In this document: positions 21,346 through 29,868 of the stretch, one piece after another | How positions within the stretch are numbered: the stretch's first letter is position 1 | How the letters are laid out: each line of letters opens with the position of its first letter | Assembly (NCBI GenBank): GCA_029975555.1 | Contig: JARKOY010000024.1 | Coordinates: 62,001 to 126,000 of the forward strand | Direction: 5' to 3' | Length of the DNA: 64,000 bases | Origin: Spirochaetia bacterium | Lineage (GTDB): Bacteria > Spirochaetota > Spirochaetia > Treponematales > Rectinemataceae | Notes under the pieces: generated by a model | What the model was told of the DNA's origin: nothing | Database searches by the model: none | The model's input: the letters and a program-made list of their open reading frames with translations, nothing else | Translations under genes and position numbers: made by a program

Positions 21346-21352
21346 GGAAATA

Positions 21353-21370
21353 GTCCTGTGTTTACAGGAC
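21353..21370. terminator. hairpin in the convergent gap
   Basis: GTCCTGT (21353-21359) and ACAGGAC (21364-21370) form a perfect 7-bp stem around GTTT, spanning the 16-base gap and the stop codon of the leftward gene. It can form in both transcripts; no T-run follows on either strand. Confidence 0.35.
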
Positions 21371-23119
21371 CACACTGCAGTTCTTGCCGCGGCTTTTGGC
21401 CTGGTACATGGCGGCATCGGCGCGGGACAAAAGCGTGTCGATGGTGTCTTCGCCCTCAAGCCCGACGACACCAAGGCTGACGGTCGCCCCAAGACTTTTC
21501 CCATTGATGACTCGCAGGCTCTCGGTTTCGAAGTGCGTGCGGATCCGCTCTGCGATGCGGAGCGCATCTTGTTTTTCGACCTTCGGCATAAATACGACGA
21601 GCTCGTCGCCGCCATAGAGACATGCGCTGTCGGTTTCCCTTGTACAGGTGCGGATCGAATGGGCAAGAGAGATGAGTATGTCATCTCCCACCTCGTGCCC
21701 GAAGCGGTCGTTGACTGTCTTGAAGTCGTCGATATCGAGCATGATGACCGACAGCGGCTCTCCGTTCTGTCGGGCATCTTTCATCGCCTTTGCAAGCTCA
21801 ATCATCAGATAGCGCCTATTTCTGAGCCCTGTCAGCGAATCCGTCAAACTCAGCTCACGGAAATGAGTCTGCCTCGCCTCAAGATTTTTCTTCTCAAGCT
21901 CCAGGTATTTGAAGCGGTCCGCGAGGGCCATGGCGAGGAACATGGACTCGAAGGCGATGCCGATCGAGATCGCATTGGACGTGAAACCATTGACGGGGAG
22001 CACTTTCAGCCCCATGAGCGCAAACACCAGGCCGCCAGCCACAAGGAAAGACCACGCAACAAGGTAATCTCTGGCAGGGCCATAGCCCTGTTTGATGCGC
22101 AGCACGGCAGCGATCGTCACCAGGACGGCGACGATGAGACCGAGGTAATGAGAGAGCACGAACGCAAGATCATCCAGCCTCACGATCGCTGCAACCGAGA
22201 TTAGGCTGCCGACTCCCGCCGCCGTTGCCAGAATATAAAACAGCAGCTTGCTCCCTTTTCTCAAATCCAAAAATGAAATCGTAAATACCGTGCCCCAGGT
22301 AATGAACTGTCCTGCCCACACCCAGAGCATCATCTGATCGAAGCCAGGCATCGTGCCGAAGAGGACCTTCGCGAAGCCCTGCAGATAAAAGACCCAGAGT
22401 CCAATCGCAACATTGTGGAAAATGAAGTAGAGATAGGAATGGTAATGAAAGGACAACAGCAGAAAAAGGCTGTACACGACCATCGCGACCATTATGCCGA
22501 ACAAGGCGCCGTACCCAAGAAAACTTTTCATCTGCTGTTCGGCAAAGAAGGGGGCGGTGACCAATGCAAGGTTCATGAGCACGTCGGTGCTGCTCGAAAT
22601 GCGGAGGTAGCAAGGCTTTTCTCGGAAGGCCCCAGCGGGGAGAGAGAAACAATAATAGCGCGAGTGCGGCGCTGCAGGATCGGACTTGACCTGTGCCCCC
22701 ACGTCGAATCGATCGAAGCCTCCTTCGGCGCGCGGCACATAGAACTCGACACGGTCGAGAATGATTGAAAAGCTCGGTTTTACGAGCAAGAGCCACTGAA
22801 CAGCCCTGTCTTCCGCATTGCTGCCAGGCCCATAGCCTGGCCCGAGCCTGGCCAATGGGATCGTAAACTTAAGCCATGATGCAGGCGCATGCTTGCCCGT
22901 CCAGACAGGCCTTCCATTCACCGGCGAGAAACGCCCGGAGAACTCAGGAGCGCTCACCTCGTCGATGCCGAGCGCCGGGTCTGCGTCGAAGTAGTAGTCG
23001 CTTATTTTTTCAAGGTCTATGACCGATGTAAGGTTTTCTTCTGAAGCGATTCTCTTGGGGAAGACACACGCCAGCCCCACAAAGAAGAGGAAAAGCCAAT
23101 ACTTATATTTTCTGACCAT
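21362..23119 (-). CDS. 7TM-DISM sensor diguanylate cyclase
   Basis: A 585-residue membrane c-di-GMP synthase. Residues 1-25 are a signal peptide; about 30-185 are an extracytoplasmic 7TMR-DISMED2-like sensory domain (ending RYYCFSLPAGAFREKPCYLRI); about 195-400 are seven helices of the 7TMR-DISM type; about 415-580 are a GGDEF domain (LSLTDSLTGLRNRRYL, then the signature loop GGDEL). RETD five residues before the loop is an intact RxxD inhibitory site, so product inhibition is expected. DISMED2 domains are thought to bind carbohydrate-like ligands in related proteins. TATACT abuts the start and there is no Shine-Dalgarno. It is the second of two tandem cyclase genes, 65 bases apart, probably with separate promoters. 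Confidence 0.9.
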   Translation of the reverse strand: MVRKYKYWLFLFFVGLACVFPKRIASEENLTSVIDLEKISDYYFDADPALGIDEVSAPEFSGRFSPVNGRPVWTGKHAPASWLKFTIPLARLGPGYGPGSNAEDRAVQWLLLVKPSFSIILDRVEFYVPRAEGGFDRFDVGAQVKSDPAAPHSRYYCFSLPAGAFREKPCYLRISSSTDVLMNLALVTAPFFAEQQMKSFLGYGALFGIMVAMVVYSLFLLLSFHYHSYLYFIFHNVAIGLWVFYLQGFAKVLFGTMPGFDQMMLWVWAGQFITWGTVFTISFLDLRKGSKLLFYILATAAGVGSLISVAAIVRLDDLAFVLSHYLGLIVAVLVTIAAVLRIKQGYGPARDYLVAWSFLVAGGLVFALMGLKVLPVNGFTSNAISIGIAFESMFLAMALADRFKYLELEKKNLEARQTHFRELSLTDSLTGLRNRRYLMIELAKAMKDARQNGEPLSVIMLDIDDFKTVNDRFGHEVGDDILISLAHSIRTCTRETDSACLYGGDELVVFMPKVEKQDALRIAERIRTHFETESLRVINGKSLGATVSLGVVGLEGEDTIDTLLSRADAAMYQAKSRGKNCSVVL

Positions 23120-23128
23120 TTGGGAGAA

Positions 23129-23157
23129 AGTATAGACAAAAAACAGCTACGTGTGAA
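23129..23157 (-). promoter_or_regulatory. leaderless-type promoter of the DISM cyclase gene
   Basis: Minus strand: TTCACA (23152-23157), a 17-bp spacer and TATACT (23129-23134), ending nine bases before ATG 23119. Good agreement with consensus and optimal spacing, with a predicted leader of about two bases. Confidence 0.5.
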
Positions 23158-23184
23158 TATTACTTTTCTCCATTATCTCCATAT

Positions 23185-24705
23185 TTAGCCTTCCACCCTG
23201 TTGCGCCCCCTGTTTTTTGCCTGATAGAGCGCTCGATCTGCAGCCATCAGCAGCCTATCGACGTTGGGGCCGCACTCACCTGTCTCACAGCAAGAAACCC
23301 CGATGGATACCGTCACTTTCACGGGAATCATGCGCTCATCGATTGCGATGCCATCGATCCCCTTGCGGATACCCTCGGCGATCTCCTTCGCCCGCTGTGT
23401 TTCTGTGTTCTGGAGCAGGACGACAAATTCCTCGCCGCCGTAGCGCCCCGCGAAACCGACATCCTTGCTCCTGCGCCTGATGACGCGGCCCACGGCCGAG
23501 AGCACCTTGTCGCCGGTCACGTGCCCGAACTGATCGTTCACGTTTTTGAAGTGATCGACGTCGATCATGAGAACGGAAACGGGGGTCCGCTTTTTCTGGG
23601 CGCAGGCGAGCGCCTTTTCAGCCTGTTCCATGAAGCGGCGTCGGTTGTAGAGGCCTGTGAGCACGTCGAAATTCGCGAATTTTCGTAGGTGCCTCATGAG
23701 GAGTCTGCTCTGGGTGATATCTCTGAATATATAAATCTTCCCTAACTGTAAACGCCCTTCGTAAATCTGCGTACTCTTGCCTTGGTAGTATCGCCTTGCG
23801 CCTGAAAGCTCGACCACTTTTTCGACGTTTTGATGCTGCGCTGAACTGAACAGCGCGGCATCGGCGGTGATGGATACCGGTTTGCCGATGGAGTTCGCAT
23901 CCAGCCACGGGAAAATTTTCTGCGCTGCGGCGTTGAATTCCGAAATTTTGCCGTCCCGATCCAAGACGACCACTCCTTCGTCGATGCTGGCGAAAATCGA
24001 ATACAAGAGCACTTCCTCTGATCCCAGCGCTCCGAAACGGAACACTGCGACGGCGATAAAAAAGGTCGCGACAGCGATGCCGAATGGCCCTAAATCGATG
24101 TTGTGAGGAGAAAGCCCAAGCTGATACACCAGTATCCAAGGCACCAAGTTCAAGCTCCCCAGCAGCATCCAGGCACTGTCGGTGGCGAATGAGCCTCCCT
24201 TCCTACGCCAGGAGCGAAACTGAAGAAAAAGGCTGAAGGCTATCATGAGAAACAGGTACGCATTTTGCACCCAGTACCAAAGGCCTTTCTCTATGACGAC
24301 CAGATGGTGCCCCTCGACGTTAGCCACGTTCAGAGACCTGTAAAAAAGGCCCTGATACTCCTGCGACGCAACCAGAAAAAGCGTAATAGTCGGTACGACG
24401 AAGACGAGGACCTTCATTCTGAACCGAGGAGCGTGATTATACCAAAGCTTCCATGAGAGCAGAAACCAGAACGAAGCGATGAATGCCAGCCCAAAATATT
24501 CAAAGGTGAGCCAGAACCTGACTTCGGAGAGAGAACGAGCCCCCAACTCCGAAGCATATCCAAAAATGTAGAAGAACGCGCAGAGTGCCGCGAAGAAAAA
24601 ATAGTGGGCCAAATGACTTTTTTGCCGTATGATCGAATAGATGACAAGAAATCCGACCCCTGCGCTCGCGACGTACAGGATCGTCCGCAATGTGTCTATG
24701 CTCAT
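23185..24705 (-). CDS. membrane PAS-GGDEF diguanylate cyclase
   Basis: A 506-residue protein. Residues about 1-210 hold seven hydrophobic segments resembling the 7TM N-terminal region of some histidine kinases; about 220-330 are a PAS domain (FASIDEGVVVLDRDGKISEF); about 345-505 are a GGDEF domain with FDVLTGLYNRRRFMEQ and the active-site loop GGEEF, so it should make c-di-GMP. An RSKD lies seven rather than five residues before the loop, so a canonical inhibitory site is not evident, unlike the neighbouring cyclase. ATG 24705 is preferred, with AGGTGGA upstream; a GTG five codons earlier has no ribosome site. The two cyclases differ in sensory input, suggesting different signals feeding one second messenger. 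Confidence 0.88.
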   Translation of the reverse strand: MSIDTLRTILYVASAGVGFLVIYSIIRQKSHLAHYFFFAALCAFFYIFGYASELGARSLSEVRFWLTFEYFGLAFIASFWFLLSWKLWYNHAPRFRMKVLVFVVPTITLFLVASQEYQGLFYRSLNVANVEGHHLVVIEKGLWYWVQNAYLFLMIAFSLFLQFRSWRRKGGSFATDSAWMLLGSLNLVPWILVYQLGLSPHNIDLGPFGIAVATFFIAVAVFRFGALGSEEVLLYSIFASIDEGVVVLDRDGKISEFNAAAQKIFPWLDANSIGKPVSITADAALFSSAQHQNVEKVVELSGARRYYQGKSTQIYEGRLQLGKIYIFRDITQSRLLMRHLRKFANFDVLTGLYNRRRFMEQAEKALACAQKKRTPVSVLMIDVDHFKNVNDQFGHVTGDKVLSAVGRVIRRRSKDVGFAGRYGGEEFVVLLQNTETQRAKEIAEGIRKGIDGIAIDERMIPVKVTVSIGVSCCETGECGPNVDRLLMAADRALYQAKNRGRNRVEG

Positions 24706-24797
24706 GGCACTCTGTTCCACCTTTCATTCTAGGGGAAGAAGGACAAATATGCTAGTGTTGGCTGTATGAACACATACGCGGACATCCCGGCGCTCTG

Positions 24798-25646
24798 TCA
24801 GAGCCGGTGGGTGGCCTGCATCGAACGCTCCAAGGCAGCGATTGCGCCATCGAGATCGTAGGAAATGAGCACGTTGAAGAGAATGTCTATGGCGGTGAGC
24901 TGGCTGATGCGCGAAAGCTCAGCCGCGCTCCGGTATATCCTCTCCACAGGAGGAATTTCGAGGACAAGATCGGAGTACTCGCGCAGGCGATTCTGGCCCG
25001 CCATGGTCATCGCGATGAGAAAGCAGCCCCGCGCCTTCGCCTGCGCCGCGACCTCCACCATCTCCTGGGTCTCGCCCGAATATGAGATGACAAAGGCGAT
25101 GTCGCTCGGCCGCAGAGAACATGCGGCGGTGATTTGGGCGTGGGTGTCGAAAAGATACGAGCTTGGTATGCCGATGCGCGTCAATTTTTGGTGCAAGTCT
25201 GAAGCCACAAGCCCTGAGGCGCCGATGCCGAATATCGCCGTCATGCCAGCCGCCCTGATCCGCTCGGCCGCCTCTTCCACCGCCTTGGGGTCGAGCGTCT
25301 GCGCGAGGGCGCTCATCGTGCGCCGCACGGCCTCGATCATGTCGTGGAGCGCTCGAGCACCGGGCGTCTGAGATTCAAGTTCGAGGTCGGGCAGATATTT
25401 CTCTCCCCAACCTTGATACACGTCCTTCGCGAGCCATATCTTGAAATCGGTGTATTTGCCCGCACCTATGTGCTTGCAGAATCGGACGACGGCGGCAGGG
25501 CTCGTACCTGCCTGACGGGCCAGCTCACTGATGTTGAGGTGCAGAGCCTTCTGGGGAGAGGCCTGGATAAAGGCCGCTATTTTGCGCTCTGCGTCCGCCA
25601 GCTCGGGCATTGCCGCGACAATCGTGTCAATTGCGCCCTGATTCAT
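24798..25646 (-). CDS. murR: MurR/RpiR-family transcriptional regulator
   Basis: A 282-residue regulator. The N-terminal HTH_6 domain spans about residues 1-77 (ISELARQAGTSPAAVVRFCK is its recognition region). A SIS phosphosugar-binding domain spans about 125-255 (IFGIGASGLVASDLHQKL; FVISYSGETQEMVEVA). In the MurR group the SIS domain senses MurNAc-6-phosphate. It starts one base after the murQ stop codon (TGA 25648-25650 on the minus strand), so murQ and murR are coupled. Naming it murR follows from this context; other RpiR proteins are built the same way. Likely sites of action are the two TGAAA-type dyads at 26601-26669. Confidence 0.87.
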   Translation of the reverse strand: MNQGAIDTIVAAMPELADAERKIAAFIQASPQKALHLNISELARQAGTSPAAVVRFCKHIGAGKYTDFKIWLAKDVYQGWGEKYLPDLELESQTPGARALHDMIEAVRRTMSALAQTLDPKAVEEAAERIRAAGMTAIFGIGASGLVASDLHQKLTRIGIPSSYLFDTHAQITAACSLRPSDIAFVISYSGETQEMVEVAAQAKARGCFLIAMTMAGQNRLREYSDLVLEIPPVERIYRSAAELSRISQLTAIDILFNVLISYDLDGAIAALERSMQATHRL

Positions 25647-25647
25647 C

Positions 25648-26583
25648 TCATTTTCCTACCTCATCCGAATGGATGCGCATGGCATCGGAAAGACGTCCCT
25701 GTCCGCGCTGTAAGAGGCTCCAAGCCTCCTCAGCCCCGATGCCGAGCGCGATCATGAGGATGGCGATCTTCGGTTTGCCGCCAGAAGCCAGAAATGCCGC
25801 CTCGGCCTCATCCTTGGAGCACCCCGTGGCCTGCCGGATAAGACGCTTCGAGCGCTCCACGAGCTTGCGGTTGACAGGCATCAGATCCACCATGAGATTG
25901 CCGTACACCTTGCCTATGCGGATCATGCTCGCCGTGGTGAGCATGTTGAGCACAAGCTTCTGCGCCGTGCCCGCCTTCATGCGGGTTGACCCCGTAATCA
26001 CCTCAGGCCCCACTTCGAGGAGTATCCTATGCTGCGCGAGGGCGAAGGTCTTCGATTCTCTGTTACAGGAGATGGCGCCAACCACTGCACCTAAAGCCTT
26101 CGCATACCGCATTGCACCGAGCACGTAGGGCGCAGACCCAGAGGCGGTGATGCCCACGAGCACGTCTTTCGCAGAGAAATCGATGTCGCGGAGGGCCTTT
26201 TCTCCCCCCTCGGGATCGTCCTCGGCCTTTTCGATCGAATTGCGGAGGGCGGCATCCCCTCCTGCGATGAGGCCCACGACCATTCCCTGCGGAACGCCGA
26301 AGGTCGGAGGGCATTCGGAAGCGTCGAGGACGCCAAGCCTTCCGGACGTCCCGGCGCCGATGTACACGAGTCTTCCTCCCGCGTTGAAGGCGCGGACAAT
26401 GTCTTCGACGAGGGCGGCGATGCTCGGCAGCGCCTTTTCCACCGCAAAAGGCACACCCTTGTCTTCTTCATTGATGATGCGCAAAATCTCAATCACCGGG
26501 AGGGCGTCGATATTCGCAGAGCGCGCATTGCGCGATTCCGTGGTCGCGTGCTCCAGGTAATCATCGATCGAATGAATGTCCAT
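25648..26583 (-). CDS. murQ: N-acetylmuramic acid 6-phosphate etherase
   Basis: A 311-residue SIS-fold lyase that splits the D-lactyl ether of MurNAc-6P to give GlcNAc-6P and lactate. YIGAGTSGRLGVLDASECPP contains the phosphosugar site and the catalytic Glu of DASEC; GITASGSAPYVLGA and ITGSTRMKAGTAQK are further family signatures. The C-terminal UBA-like helical bundle is present. Of the possible starts, ATG 26583 has AAGGA six bases upstream and begins with normal MurQ sequence (MDIHSIDDYLEHATTESRN). Divergent from the ABC importer across 190 bases holding two putative operators; murR follows. Confidence 0.95.
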   Translation of the reverse strand: MDIHSIDDYLEHATTESRNARSANIDALPVIEILRIINEEDKGVPFAVEKALPSIAALVEDIVRAFNAGGRLVYIGAGTSGRLGVLDASECPPTFGVPQGMVVGLIAGGDAALRNSIEKAEDDPEGGEKALRDIDFSAKDVLVGITASGSAPYVLGAMRYAKALGAVVGAISCNRESKTFALAQHRILLEVGPEVITGSTRMKAGTAQKLVLNMLTTASMIRIGKVYGNLMVDLMPVNRKLVERSKRLIRQATGCSKDEAEAAFLASGGKPKIAILMIALGIGAEEAWSLLQRGQGRLSDAMRIHSDEVGK

Positions 26584-26600
26584 GGGGGGTCCTTTCCTTA

Positions 26601-26615
26601 TGAAATTATTTTTCA
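26601..26615. promoter_or_regulatory. putative MurR operator 1 (TGAAA-N5-TTTCA)
   Basis: TGAAATTATTTTTCA, perfect 5-bp arms around five bases, 18 bases upstream of the murQ start codon. It is matched by operator 2 in inverted orientation (13 of 14 bases). Binding by the adjacent RpiR-type regulator is inference. Confidence 0.55.
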
Positions 26616-26654
26616 CACTTTTCGGAGAATTGCAAGCAGACCTTCCCCAAAAAT

Positions 26655-26669
26655 CGAAAAATTATTTCA
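26655..26669. promoter_or_regulatory. putative MurR operator 2
   Basis: CGAAAAATTATTTCA, arms GAAA/TTTC, centred 54 bp from operator 1 and ending nine bases before the -35 box of the importer promoter. The paired arrangement could support looping or joint control of both divergent units. Confidence 0.55.
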
Positions 26670-26677
26670 ATTTTAGA

Positions 26678-26706
26678 TTGACAACGGCAAAAAATCTCAC
26701 AATACT
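26678..26706 (+). promoter_or_regulatory. promoter of the ABC importer operon
   Basis: A consensus TTGACA (26678-26683), a 17-bp spacer and AATACT (26701-26706). The leader is about 60 bases and includes AAGGAGG (26761-26767) before ATG 26774. Confidence 0.6.
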
Positions 26707-26773
26707 GATAAAAAACCAAGGGGGCCACATATCACTGAAGATGTACCCTCATATCCTCACAAGGAGGCAGGCA

Positions 26774-28018
26774 ATGATGAAGAAACTCGCAATCGTAGTG
26801 CTGCTCGCGGCAATCCTGTTCCCCCTCTGTGCTCAGCAGAAAACGGTGAGCATCTGGGGCTGGCGGGCGCAAGATGTCGATGTATGGAAAGGAGTTGAAT
26901 CGGCACTCAGAGCAAAGGGTGAGCAGATCACCATCAAATATGAAGTGTTCCCGCCTACGGAATACGATTCAAAATTATTGGTGTCTCTTCAGGGAGGCGT
27001 GGGTCCGGATATTATGTATACCCGGCGACTTCCTGGCGCACGCACCCAGGCACTGCTCGACAATGGGTATCTCACCCCGCTCAATGGACTCGTGGATCTT
27101 TCCAACTTCGATGCCGTCTCTCTCAGCTTTATTAGCGCAAATAGCAAGGTTTGGGGCGTTCCCTTTGCGAACCAAATCATCGGTATCTTCTACAATAAGA
27201 CCATCTTCGACAAATATAAGCTCAAAGAGCCTCAGACCTGGGACGAGCTCGTCCAGATAGCAGAGACACTCAAGAAAAACGGCGTGACGCCCTTCTTCGT
27301 CTCGGGCAAAGAGGCGTGGACGCTCGCCATGCAGAACGCGATGGTGGGGGTGAGCTATCCCGGCGATGCGTGGATCGGTAAACTCGCGGCCGGCAAGGCC
27401 AAATTCACCGACCCCGAATATGTCGGTATGCTCAAGGACCTCAACGCTCTGAAGAAGTACTACCAGAAAGACTTCATGGCCAACACCACCGCGGAACAGG
27501 ACGTCGCCTTTGCCATGGAGCAAGTGGCCATGGTCTTCTACGGTGTGTGGGGCAATACAAACTGGCTCAAGACCAACCCAGATTTTAAGTTTGATTATTT
27601 CCCCATTCCGCCGAAAGATAAGAGTGTTCCCGCAAGGGCGTATACCTATATGGACGGTGCCTACGGCCTCAATAACGTCTCAAAGAACAAAGATGCCGCA
27701 CTTAAAGTGTTGAACTACACTGGTACAAAGGCTTATGGCGAGCTGTTCTCCTCCATTACCGGCGAGATTACGGCACTGAAAGGCGTGACCATGCCTGCAT
27801 CGAAGCCAATCCTCGTAAAGTGTTACGATAAAATGGTCAACATCGCCGCGACCAACCGTTATTGGGTCGGCTCTCCTTTTGATGCCGGAACGCCGAGCGT
27901 CTACAACATCTTGCAGGAGGATATGCAGACAATGTACCTCGATCAGACGACTCCTGAAGCTCTGGCGAAAAAGCTGCAGGACGGCATCTCTACATGGTTC
28001 CCCGCTTTCAAAAAATAG
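26774..28018 (+). CDS. ABC sugar transporter substrate-binding protein
   Basis: A 414-residue family-1 extracellular solute-binding protein. The first 20 residues are a Sec signal peptide (KKLAIVVLLAAILFPLCAQQ). The Cys at its end might be a relaxed spirochaetal lipobox, but the -3 to -1 residues FPL are poor for one, so signal peptidase I cleavage after CA is also possible. GVGPDIMYTRRLPGARTQALLD, WGVPFANQIIGIFYN and the C-terminal KLQDGISTWF region are typical of carbohydrate-binding members. ATG 26774 has AAGGAGG seven bases upstream; an open frame upstream is not coding. First gene of a three-gene importer; neighbours suggest a MurNAc-containing ligand. Hairpins follow before the permease genes. 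Confidence 0.9.
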   Translation: MMKKLAIVVLLAAILFPLCAQQKTVSIWGWRAQDVDVWKGVESALRAKGEQITIKYEVFPPTEYDSKLLVSLQGGVGPDIMYTRRLPGARTQALLDNGYLTPLNGLVDLSNFDAVSLSFISANSKVWGVPFANQIIGIFYNKTIFDKYKLKEPQTWDELVQIAETLKKNGVTPFFVSGKEAWTLAMQNAMVGVSYPGDAWIGKLAAGKAKFTDPEYVGMLKDLNALKKYYQKDFMANTTAEQDVAFAMEQVAMVFYGVWGNTNWLKTNPDFKFDYFPIPPKDKSVPARAYTYMDGAYGLNNVSKNKDAALKVLNYTGTKAYGELFSSITGEITALKGVTMPASKPILVKCYDKMVNIAATNRYWVGSPFDAGTPSVYNILQEDMQTMYLDQTTPEALAKKLQDGISTWFPAFKK

Positions 28019-28029
28019 GGGGCTTTCAC

Positions 28030-28057
28030 ACGCGTCCTACAACTCCAATGGACGCGT
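28030..28057 (+). other. intra-operon hairpin 1
   Basis: ACGCGTCC (28030-28037) and GGACGCGT (28050-28057), a perfect 8-bp stem with a 12-base loop, 11 bases after the binding-protein stop. Such hairpins often stabilise the upstream message so that the binding protein exceeds the permeases. Confidence 0.55.
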
Positions 28058-28071
28058 AAAACATGTGCTCG

Positions 28072-28105
28072 CGCCGCGGTCCGATACGCTTGTCGTGCCG
28101 CGGCG
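28072..28105 (+). other. intra-operon hairpin 2
   Basis: CGCCGCGG (28072-28079) and CCGCGGCG (28098-28105), a perfect 8-bp GC stem with an 18-base loop, second of two in the 120-base gap between binding-protein and permease genes. No T-run follows either. Confidence 0.55.
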
Positions 28106-28138
28106 TTACACAACAATATACATGACAGTGAGGACATT

Positions 28139-29038
28139 GTGCGGAAATATTCATTTCTGTGGATGCTCTTCCCAGCATTGCTCTTATATACGGTCTTCAT
28201 CGCGTACCCATTCTTTTCGAGTCTCGGCCTCAGTTTTTTCGACTGGCCTGGCATTGGCCCCAAAAAATTCATCGGCCTTGCGAACTACAAAAACATACTC
28301 TCTGGGTTCATGGCATCTGAATTTTACCGCGCACTGTGGCACAACATCGTCTTCTTCATTTGGTCCCTCATCTTATCGGTAGTCCCCGGTCTCTTCTTCG
28401 CGTTCCTGCTCGCCGCGGACATCAAAGGGACCAAATGGCTCAAGATAATCTTTTTCTTCCCAAATACACTTGCGATTGTCGTCGTCGGATTTCTGTGGGG
28501 GCTTCTTCTCAATCCTCAATGGGGATTAGTCAATCAGCTTTTCCGTGTACTGGGCCTCGGATTTCTCGCCAAGCCATGGCTCGGCGACACAAAGACGGCG
28601 CTGCCGACGATTATTTTTGTGACGGCATGGCGTGGCCTTGGGTTTTACATACTCGTATACCTCGCCGCCATCATCGGTGTAGACCGCGAAATGACGGAAG
28701 CAGCGCGCATTGACGGGGCAACAGAACTACAGATCGCCGGCCGCATTATTCTGCCGCATCTCTACCCGATCATCGCAACCACCGCAATGCTCAAATTCAT
28801 ATGGACCTTCAACATATTCGACATTGTGTACGCCATGGAAGGCACGCAGGGCGGACCAGCAGGCTCCACCGATGTGCTTGGCACGTTGTTCTACCGGATC
28901 GCCTTTGGCGGGCTTGGCTCGAGCCAGGTCGGCATGGGCCTCGGTGCGACTGTGGTCACGCTCATATTCCTCGTCGTGTTCCCTGTGTCGATATTCTATG
29001 TCTTTATTGTTGAAAGACGGGTGGAAAGGGGCGAGTGA
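28139..29038 (+). CDS. ABC sugar transporter permease (MalF-like)
   Basis: A 299-residue inner-membrane permease with six predicted helices. The cytoplasmic EAA loop EAARIDGATELQIAGRIILP, which docks the ATPase, is intact. The start is GTG 28139 with AGGA four bases upstream. The next permease gene begins inside or at its stop codon (GTGATG), so the two are translationally coupled. Confidence 0.92.
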   Translation: MRKYSFLWMLFPALLLYTVFIAYPFFSSLGLSFFDWPGIGPKKFIGLANYKNILSGFMASEFYRALWHNIVFFIWSLILSVVPGLFFAFLLAADIKGTKWLKIIFFFPNTLAIVVVGFLWGLLLNPQWGLVNQLFRVLGLGFLAKPWLGDTKTALPTIIFVTAWRGLGFYILVYLAAIIGVDREMTEAARIDGATELQIAGRIILPHLYPIIATTAMLKFIWTFNIFDIVYAMEGTQGGPAGSTDVLGTLFYRIAFGGLGSSQVGMGLGATVVTLIFLVVFPVSIFYVFIVERRVERGE

Positions 29039-29865
29039 TGTTCAGACTGAATCGTTTCCAGAAAGTGATCGTGTGGGCTTTCCTCCTTCTCCTCGCCTTC
29101 GTGAATCTCTACCCGATCGGGATCATGATCTTGTCGAGCTTCAAGTCCACGCGTGAAATATTTTTGAAGCCCTTCAATCTGCCGGCCGTATGGAGGTGGC
29201 AGAATTATGTGTCCGCATGGCAGCGCGCAGACTTCGCGACATACTTCAAGAATTCGATCCTGGTGACGGCTGTCTCGATCGCATCCATACTCCTCGTCTC
29301 TTCGATGGCGGCCTACGTCATCGCGCGCTTCGATTTTAAGTTCAAGCGCAGTATATACCTCTATATGCTCGCAGGGCTCGCACTCCCCACAAGGCTCGCG
29401 ATCATCCCTATTTTCCTCATAATGCGCAATCTGCACCTGCTCGACAAACTTTCGGGACTCGTCATTGTGTATACTGCAGGAGGGATCGCCTTTTCTGTTT
29501 TTCTCCTTGTGAATTTCTTCAAGAAATTACCGCACGACATTGAAGACTCTGCCCAAATAGACGGGGCTGGCCCTTTCCGCATCTACTGGCAGATCGACCT
29601 GCCTTTACTGAAGCCCGCCCTGGTCACGGTGGCCATGTTCAACTTCATCGACGTATGGAACGACTTCTTCTTCCCCCTCATCCTTCTAAGTTCCAAAGTC
29701 AAAAAAACCATTCCTCTCGGACTGCAGGCTTTCTTCGGAGAGTACACGATCGAGTGGGATATCCTCTTCGCTGCCCTGAACATCTCGGTCTTACCGGTAT
29801 TGATACTATTCCTGATCCTCTCTAAGCAATTCATTGCGGGGATGACTGAAGGAGCGCTGAAATAG
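29038..29865 (+). CDS. ABC sugar transporter permease (MalG-like)
   Basis: A 275-residue permease, six helices, with the EAA-type loop EDSAQIDGAGPFRIYWQIDL. ATG 29038 shares one base with the previous stop (TGATG) and has AAGGGG six bases upstream; a GTG at 29035 is an alternative. No ATP-binding subunit follows: the next gene is convergent after three bases. The importer therefore must use an ATPase encoded elsewhere, as is common for CUT1 sugar systems sharing an MsmX/UgpC-type ATPase. Confidence 0.92.
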   Translation: MFRLNRFQKVIVWAFLLLLAFVNLYPIGIMILSSFKSTREIFLKPFNLPAVWRWQNYVSAWQRADFATYFKNSILVTAVSIASILLVSSMAAYVIARFDFKFKRSIYLYMLAGLALPTRLAIIPIFLIMRNLHLLDKLSGLVIVYTAGGIAFSVFLLVNFFKKLPHDIEDSAQIDGAGPFRIYWQIDLPLLKPALVTVAMFNFIDVWNDFFFPLILLSSKVKKTIPLGLQAFFGEYTIEWDILFAALNISVLPVLILFLILSKQFIAGMTEGALK

Positions 29866-29868
29866 AAG

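Noticed and set aside
24788-24807. CGGCTCTG/CAGAGCGCCG hairpin at the end of murR as a terminator
   Set aside because: It overlaps the stop codon, has a bulge, and no T-run follows on the minus strand.
29038-29868. An ABC ATPase gene belonging to the importer
   Set aside because: The next gene is convergent after three bases and no Walker A/LSGGQ sequence appears in the locus.
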